DNA of 64,000 bases from Bugula neritina. Taxonomy: Eukaryota > Bryozoa > Gymnolaemata > Cheilostomatida > Bugulidae. Both the position numbers and the translations under genes were made by a program. The stretch's first letter is position 1, and every line of letters starts with the position of its first letter. Positions 56,773 to 64,000 of the stretch are shown here, piece by piece. Location: positions 23,954,767 through 24,018,766 of the forward strand of contig OZ037766.1 in the NCBI GenBank assembly GCA_964035545.1, given 5' to 3'. Under the pieces are notes generated by a model. The model saw only the letters and a list, made by a program, of their open reading frames with translations, ran no database searches and had not been told where the DNA came from.

Positions 56773-59200
56773 TTTGTCTAATTTGCATATTCTATCAAAT
56801 ATAGCAATATTTTGATTGTTGGGAAAAATATATAAACCATATAAGGAAATTAGGTGCCCTATTGTTACAATTAACCTCTACACATTTTTTCGTATATATT
56901 ACTATTAATAGTACAATGATTGTTCTGATTGTTTATGATATTCCATTGTTTTTACTGTGAATGTGTTGATTTAGGAGTTGTTTTTCCTAGAAGCTATGTT
57001 GCCTGGTACTTAACTTTATGCTTTGAAATTTCCATTCAAAAATCAAATAGCATATATTTTGAGTTTGAGTAATGATAGGATATATGTAAAATTAGTTTAA
57101 CTATAAATTATTGTTTTCCAAAAAATATATACCAACAATTGCATTTAGCTTGCCAACATATTCATTTTTTATTAGGTAATTCTATAAATAATAAATACCA
57201 TTTCAGTGACTTTGAAATGTATTATGTTTATTTGTAAAAACTTTTTATTTAAACATGAGCTGTGCATATAATATTAAATAATTTACAGTATTATTTATCA
57301 CTTCTTATTATAATATATTCTTATGTAATACATTGCTACATGTTTATGGGTCACAGTTTTTTTATGCGTAACTTCAAAATTGACAAAAATATGAACTCTG
57401 CCCTATTTTCTTTCTATATGATGTAAAATATCATTTTATAGCAGTAGCAGCTTTAAGATGAACAAAACCATAGGATTGATATATTCTGTCTGAGTTCTCA
57501 AGCAAACAGAGTCTTAAACATACATGTACATCATAATGCAGCATGTAGCAACCTTTGACGTGTATATGCAAGTTTAGGTACCTTAGAAATTATAGCAATA
57601 CAACCACTGTTCAAAGTGTAACAAACTAACATATTATGAGCAGCTTCGTATGAGATGAGTTGAAGACATTCATTGAACAAGCTGAGCTCGTGGTGCTCAT
57701 CTCAGAGTTAAAAGTTGTGATACTCATATTAAACTTAATTTAAATTTACGTACATGCTTTAAAAGCCATGCAATGGTCAGACTTATTGAGTAAAATTTTA
57801 AGGGATAATTAGACCTTGGCCACAAATTGAAAAATTAATAACTTTCAAAAGTATGAAAACCAAATGAGAAATCTACACAGCTGACAAGAATATTAGCAGC
57901 TAAAGAGGATGTTTTGTCAGTAACCTTGGTTTATTATTCATAAGACAGTGGAATAATTTTGTATAAATACTTCAAATTAGCATATTTGAAACTTTACAAT
58001 AAATTCAAGTGTTCGATTAGCAATTAAAATTCTGTGCTACAATAGAAAAATGACAGGTCTTCGTATCTATTCTAAGTAGAAACACTAATTGCTTAGCAAA
58101 CTCAATACCCATTTCTGACCAAACTAGTGGTAGTAATTGTTGAGTTAGCAGTCAATGGCATTTAGTTAAACACTCTAATTACAACATATTGTATGACTGC
58201 TGATTTAGCTTTTAACCAAAAGTTTTTAATATTAGAAAATGTCAGTCTTTCATAGTTTATGGTGTGTTTTGGCAACAAATATGTTTTTAATTCCTATTTT
58301 TATGTGGTAAATTATTTATTCACTAGATAGTCAGTTTGTCAGCATAGTTAGGAATAAACAGTATGCCGTTGGCCAGTGTAATTCATAAATTATAACTCCC
58401 AGTTTTTTACTGATCTATGCTTGGCTTTAGCTGTAGCATATACAGTATCTTTGTTATATATATAAATACTGTAGTTTAATGCGCTACATATTTCTTAAGC
58501 TAACAAAGCTTTGTTTTTGCAGTAGTGTGTTAATAAAATATGTGTATATGATATTGCAGCTCCAGCACTGGATGGTAAACTTTCTTGCACTTCATTGATT
58601 AAATTTTATCCAAATTTATACCTTGCAAAATAATTCCAGCTTTATCATATTTATTTTTAAACATTTTAGGATAATTTTCGGAGTTTCTTCAAGTCTGATC
58701 ATTTTTCACAAATGTTCATTTGATAAACTTTTCATAGTAAAACTTTGTGTAGTTGTTTATCATGTTATATTTTAGTTAATATGGATTTCAGTATAGGCCT
58801 ATTTCATGTTCGAAGAATATGAGTTCTAGCAACTATTCAATTATTTTAATTATGATACAAAGCCAAAGCATTGACTTACTGAGAAAAAGGATTAAAGAAA
58901 AAACTGCTAAACTCTTATTGACAGTATTTTTCAGTTAAGTAATAAGATCATGCAGCCATTTTTAACTTTATCCTGTCACTTCTACGCAGTAATTTTCATC
59001 ATGGCTGCATAAGAAAATAATAAAATCTCAGTTATTAGCTTTACCCAATTAATTTATCAATTAGAAAACTGCATTTAGATCATTTTATAATTTTAAACAC
59101 TCTAAATCCTGTAAAATTCTTTAGACCTAAGAAAATCTTCACTTGCATTTTAGACAAGAAATCAACATTAAGTAATTAACAACCAATATTGTTGTAAATT
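56773..59200. other. Gene-poor AT-rich region
   Basis: About 2.4 kb upstream of the repeat-protein gene. I found no exon with family resemblance on either strand and no clear repeat element. Confidence 0.5.
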
Positions 59201-59204
59201 ATAG

Positions 59205-59650
59205 GGTTCACAGCGTGTGGGTAATTAAGACGAGATAGAGTGTAGATTGATAATCAAAGAGTAGCAAATTTAATTAATATTTATTACACACGAATTATAC
59301 AAGAGTTATAAAAAACGGCATACAAAAGAATGCACTACATAATTACCAACATTATCGTGCACAAGCTATAACTTAACTAAGCCGGCTCTACTTTAAGACA
59401 ACATGGGCCCCTGGCTGGCTTATAGTGGCCCTTTTATACCCGCGAAGCTGTTGTAATACAAGAATGATCAGGGGATCACTAGCCAATCTGTGAGGGGGGG
59501 GGGTGATCACTAGCCAATACGATGGGAGATAGCGTAGTGAAGCATATCATTGTGATTAGGGTGGAAAGTATAGCGTAGCGACCGTCAGGCCTAAATATGT
59601 TACGACGCTACTGTAGCAATGCGTAGCACAGGAGCTGCTCAGTTTCAAAT
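59205..59650 (-). mobile_element. Possible solo LTR (minus orientation)
   Basis: A GC-richer island in AT-rich DNA. Read on the minus strand it has two ATTGGCTAGTGATC (CCAAT-like) repeats, then GGGTATAAAAGGG, then AATAAA roughly 165 bases later: the U3-R layout of a retrotransposon LTR. No TG...CA ends with a matching target duplication could be fixed, so the bounds are approximate. Confidence 0.45.
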
Positions 59651-59690
59651 TAGTCCGCAAATCTTTACAATATTATTATGAAATTTATAG

Positions 59691-60432
59691 AAACCTGTTT
59701 ATACAGAGATCAAATGGGGTATTTAGTTGTATCACACCCAAACCCAACATGCAAAGAGCTGTCATTAGTTCAAAATTGTAAAACTTACGATTTCATACCA
59801 ACCTCTTGCTGTGCCAGCTGTAGGAAACTACATACCTCATGACTGGGGCCTGATTGTCTGTATATAGACAAAAACTTGGCTTGTTCAACTTTAGAGTTTT
59901 CTTGGTGTTGCAGAAAGACTGACGTATGCTGTCAAGGATGCTGCCATGCATGTAAATGGACCAAACCTAGGATATAGGTGAGAGCCCTCACTACCTATAA
60001 CTACCACTACCACCACTACTACCACTACTACTACCACTACCACCACCACCACCACCGCCGCCACCAGCACCATCACCACCACCACCACCACTACCATAAC
60101 CACTGCCACTACCACTACCACTACCACTACCACTACCACTACCACTACCACTACCACTACCACTACCACTACCACTACCACTACCACTACCACTACCACT
60201 ACCACTACCATTACCACTACCACTACTACTACTGATACTACTACTGCTACTACTACTACTACTATTACTACTACTATTACTACTACTATTACTACAACTT
60301 CTATTTCTACAAAATTCACCATGACAGAACCAACAACTACTACCACCAAGCCAATATTTAAAACTTTCAGCTCACATGATGTTTCTCATCTATTTACATC
60401 CTCGCGTCTTAAGCCACTAAAAGTAATATAAC
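59691..60432 (+). pseudogene. Broken Cys-rich (ShKT-like) / poly-Thr gene copy
   Basis: After an acceptor-like TTATAG the plus strand encodes a domain with the same cysteine frame as the minus-strand gene at 62668-63549: ETC..RD..GY, HPNPTC, QNC, SCCASCRK, LGPDCLY, CCQGCC, NGPNLGYR. Breaks: TGA where the relative has Trp before LGPDC, a frameshift between CC and NGPNLGY, and TGA in place of the Cys after GY. An open frame of about 145 codons then follows, mostly ACC/ACT threonine, ending TAA 60430-60432, equivalent to the relative's Thr-rich linker. A GTGAGA donor-like site at 59984 leaves a spliced form possible, but the first stop remains. Confidence 0.78.
59998..60300. repeat. (CCACTA)n / (ACT)n microsatellite
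   Basis: Hexanucleotide CCACTA and trinucleotide ACT repeats. In one plus-strand frame it reads as poly-threonine continuous with the Cys-rich pseudogene. Confidence 0.95.
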
Positions 60433-62045
60433 TAGTTAACTGTCTTTTGTTAGAAGAGCCAATGGCATTGAATTGTTGCTAGAAATGTTGTTGATCATTA
60501 TGCTGTATACTGTGTAATAAGTAGGTTGGAGTTAAATTTATTATAATTAAAGTCATTTTTTGCTTGTACTGTTAATTTTACAAATCAAGTTATACTACAG
60601 ATGAAATAATATTTATATTTGTTGATGATTCATCATTGCAGTAACAACTTGCCACACTGGCAAGCACGCAGCAACATGTTTGACCCATAAAAAATATTTT
60701 TTTAATTCAAAAAGATATCTTTAGTTGGAAAACTTATGAAGTTGGCAAATTATACTAACTGGAATGTTTTTGTTAAATGTAATGTGATATTCCATGACCC
60801 ATCAACTAACTGCTATAAGTAACAATGATGTTTTTAAATCAATATGCAAATTGCTGTAAAGTAATTGCAAAAAGAATTCGCCCAAAGAATAAAATTAAAA
60901 CTGCATTCTTTTAATAACTACGCCAGCATTCTACCCATTCTACTATAGAGACATTTGCATGGGGAATCTTAACACATCATTTTACCCAGTTCTCTACAAC
61001 TTCCCTTGCTTCCCATTACCACTTCAGCTCTTTTACTCTGCTATAGAAACTAGTGGGAATTTTAGCACAAAATTACTCAATCTTGTAACTAATTGAACAA
61101 AATTCTATCTGTAATTTGACAAACTTGCAAAGACTGTGAAGCTCAAAGCAAGATTAGGAATTTCTTTATCATGTAGCTCATTATTTATTTATATGTACTT
61201 ATAATCTTCTTTCCTTTCCTTTATTATGTAATATCTTTCAAGAAAATCAATAGCTATTGCTTGTAACATTTCAAAAGTTTGATTCGCTACCAAACTTTGT
61301 GTGTGTCTTATGTTTTGTGCTAACTCTTACAAATTCAGTGTTATTCAGTGTTGTACTTTCTTCTAGAGTAGCAAAATTATTTTCCCAACAGTGAAATGAA
61401 AACTCCTATTCCCAACATGACATTCACATCTAAAATTAAACAGAAATTTCGTTAAGTATGCACCAGAGTAGTTTTCAAGCATGGAAACAGCTGAGAGTGA
61501 GCGCGTAATAATCATCGCAACTTGAAAGTGTCAAAAATTTCAAATTGCAGTAACTTGTATATAACATGTTGATGAAAAAACATAAAGCTTGAAACTATGC
61601 TTCAGTTTGAAAACACTTTTCAGTTCTCATTAAATATTTTATGGTTTACGCCTTTATAAAATGTTGACAACTTCAACTAGATTTTTTAAATATATTTGCA
61701 AAAAATGTAATAGTTTATAAATTACAAATAGTTATCAAAAATGAATGATAAATATATTAATATAAACTTTTCAAATTGTGTTTACTAGATTAAAAGTGCA
61801 AAGGATCATTTAAATTATAGCTCAGTTCTCATCACAATAATTTTGAAAGGTTGCTAGTTGCAGATATTTTTAATATTCACACAGTAAATGTTATGTTTTT
61901 TCAAAGTAAAACTATAAACAAGTAGTTTTTAACCAGCAAATGCTCAATATTTATTTTGGTTTAAATAACTAATAGCTGAAAATTTATTTATTGAACAGTT
62001 AAAGTTTTTGAAATACTTTATAGTCATATCAGCTATTTCCGTTAC
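60433..62045. other. Region between the Cys-rich pseudogene and the Cys-rich gene
   Basis: AT-rich, no exon recognised. The minus-strand gene at 62046-63549 ends in a phase-1 donor and so needs at least one more exon downstream; I could not find it here with confidence. Confidence 0.5.
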
Positions 62046-63549
62046 CTTTCAACAGCATCTTAGCTGAAGAAATTTCATATGCAAGCTGGCACGTATAGCC
62101 ATTCGCTAAGTTGAGACATATGCTTCCAGCGCTGCAATTATGTGCTCCTGTTAAACATTCATCAGTGTCTAAAAGATATAATAAGAATCTTGAATTTCAT
62201 TGCAATGTTAAGATTTAAGGATAACCTGTGCTTTAACCAAATTAATTCATTTGCGGTAGTAAAACATGATGAGTTGTGAAAACACTAGAATGTATCTCGC
62301 ATTTCCATTAAATCAATATTGCTATTTAAGACAAGACATTGCGATTTTATATTTTTTCAAGTTAGAAGATCTCAGAAATAGTTTCTAAATTAAAATGTAT
62401 AAAAAAGTAACTTCACTCTTTTTAACAATACCTGTAAAACAATTCAACATCCAAAAATATTTGGCCAATCTGACAATTTAATTTTTCATCTAATGAGCAA
62501 TCTGCTTATAAGTCTAGCTTCAATACCAAGCATACAATTACTTTTAATGAAAGCAAAAGGTGCTGGACTCAAATGATGAGCAAAATTTTTATTATGTTGT
62601 TTCAAACATGGCAGAGATATTGTTTTATCAGTTTAGTAGAATATGTATAACAAAATTTCTCTGTTACCTGCATTATCTAAATCAGTAAAAACAGTTGTTG
62701 ATAGTTGAAAAGATGTGGTTGTCTGTTGTGATGCTGTTGCAGTTGACATTATAGTCTTAGTCTGTAGAAGTGTCACTGCATCACTGGATGGCATGGGCGT
62801 TGTTACTTTTGGAGTAATAATATTGCTAGGGGTGGTAGCAGCAGTTGTACTAGTGACGGCGCTAGGAGTAGTAACAACAATAGTAGTAGCGGTAGCATTA
62901 GCAGTATAAGGGTTGGTAGTTTTAGTAGCAGCGCTAGTTGCAGAAGATGGAGGATCACAACTGTATCCTGCTGTTGGTCCAATCACATCACAGCAGCTTT
63001 CACAACAAAAGCTAGCATATTGAGCACAGCTCTCTGTTGGTTCTGACAGACACACAGAGAGTCTATCTCCATACAGACAATCTGGTCCCAGCCAAGGTTT
63101 CCTATGTAGAGCACAAGTTTCACAGCAGTGTTTTTCTACAAATATTGATATAGCACAGTCTACTGCTGTTACTGTTGCACATCTCACACCTGGGTTGAAG
63201 GCCACTTCGCCTGGTAAATCTCTACAAATTTCTGAAAACCAAAGCGATAATGTAGTTTCAGAAGATGGAGGATTACAACTGTATCCTAATGCTGGTCCAA
63301 TCACATCACAGCAGCTTTCACAACATATGCCAGCAGATTGAGAACAGCTCTCTGGTGGTTCTGATGGACAGGAAGAGTTTCTATCTCCGTACGGACAATC
63401 TGGTCCCAGCCAAGGTTTTCTATGTGGAGCACAAGTTTCACAGCAGTATCCAGCTACAATTTTGGATTTAGCACAGTCTACTGCTGTTATGGTTGCACAT
63501 GTCAGCCCTGGGTGGAAGCTCACTTCGCCTGGTAAATCTCTACAAGTTT
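62046..63549 (-). CDS. Partial secreted protein: two ShKT-like Cys-rich units, Thr-rich linker, EGF-like exon
   Basis: Two exons seen, 63549-62668 and 62168-62046, both flanked by phase-1 sites; the 5' part lies beyond the window or in an unseen exon, and a 3' exon is missing. The first encodes two tandem Cys-rich units of about 95 aa: C-x14-C-x7-C-x9-CC-x2-C, then LGPDC-x-YGDR-x3-C-x7-C-x6-CC-x2-CC, and GPxxGYSC. The CCxxC endings and GPDC.YGDR motif resemble ShKT-type modules found in metalloproteases and other secreted animal proteins. A linker of about 100 residues rich in Thr, Ala and Ser is probably O-glycosylated. The second exon begins DTDECLTGAHNC like a calcium-binding EGF domain, but lacks the last two cysteines. 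No catalytic domain was seen, so the function is unknown. Confidence 0.75.
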
Positions 63550-64000
63550 CTGAAAACCAAAACAATATTGACATAGTGAGTAAAGTTGAAATAACATTTA
63601 AATTTACAGATCTTAAAACTTTTAATAACACATAAACTATTTAAGGCAAACCACAACACTTGCAAAAATTGCTAAACTATAAAGTAAACTAGCCAAATCA
63701 AGGTTAAACCAAAAAAATATCTTAGTTTTTGGTAGTTTAAAAAAATCTACCAGGCAGAAGTTTACACTGAGTAAAAAAGATTTTTACTGTACTTGGGTGT
63801 AGTCAACAACCCACAGCAACTTTTTCAGCAAACGATAACAATATTACTCGCTCACTCAAATACACATGTATATTAAGGGTTTTTGCTTCTGTTTATATAC
63901 GCAGTCTGGTTCTATAACTATACTGGTTTTCAATAGTCTGCAATTAAATATGACCGAGTAGCACAACCCAATGATGCAACCCAATTCAATGCAACACAGC
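63550..64000. other. Right edge, probable intron of the Cys-rich gene
   Basis: AT-rich with no exon recognised. The open frame continues upstream of 63549 to 63631 but starts only at GTG and runs through a pyrimidine-rich acceptor (TTTTGGTTTTCAG), so it is read as intron. Confidence 0.55.

Noticed and set aside
59891-60349. Poly-Val minus-strand frame and His-Tyr plus-strand frame
   Set aside because: Other frames of the CCACTA microsatellite; only the poly-Thr frame is continuous with recognisable domain sequence.
63550-63631. N-terminal extension of the Cys-rich gene read as a signal peptide
   Set aside because: Starts only at GTG, lies over a clear 3' splice acceptor, and an in-frame stop lies just upstream; treated as intron.

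Overview
The window looks like nuclear DNA of an invertebrate animal. It is AT-rich, has GT-AG introns of a few hundred bases to about 1 kb, very long CA, TA and GTAT microsatellites, several MITE-like hairpins, tRNA-derived SINE pieces and a dead Tc1/mariner element. The genes are extracellular-matrix and cell-surface multidomain genes. A lophotrochozoan is my guess, but nothing here fixes the phylum. No bacterial or viral genes were seen. All exon models were built by hand from splice sites, phases and protein family patterns; the five complete models close in frame.

Layout: (1) 901-20550, minus: a 30-exon SVEP1/polydom-like gene (1,513 aa) with the order VWA, Cys-rich, CCP x3, HYR x2, CCP, linker with furin sites, GCC2/GCC3 x3, EGF, pentraxin. 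It stops right after the pentraxin domain. (2) 22072-27067, minus: a secreted protein (523 aa) made of a signal peptide, an NHL-type beta-propeller and a C-terminal cassette I do not recognise. (3) 28896-39057, minus: a laminin gamma-type short arm (LN plus about four LE domains) joined to the same cassette (735 aa). (4) 43229-49489, plus: a laminin beta-type short arm (LN plus LE) joined to the same cassette (692 aa), head-to-head with gene 3. (5) 50676-52447: a dead Tc1/mariner element inside a GTAT/GTAC array. (6) 53294-56772, minus: a membrane-anchored protein (902 aa) built almost wholly of 25-aa charged repeats in a 150-aa higher-order repeat. (7) 59691-60432, plus: a broken copy of a Cys-rich (ShKT-like) plus poly-Thr gene. 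(8) 62046-63549 and probably beyond the right edge, minus: an apparently intact relative with two Cys-rich units, a Thr-rich linker and an EGF-like exon.

The most interesting signal is the roughly 207-aa, four-exon cassette at the C-termini of genes 2, 3 and 4. Its intron phases (1-1-1-2) are the same in all three and each exon typically encodes two cysteines. It has been joined to three unrelated N-terminal modules, has an extra dead copy of its first exon inside gene 3, and its third exon looks homogenised by gene conversion between inverted copies. Beta-type and gamma-type laminin short arms without coiled coils resemble netrins in layout, but carry this cassette where a netrin has its NTR domain. 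I infer secreted matrix proteins that bind or modulate laminin networks.
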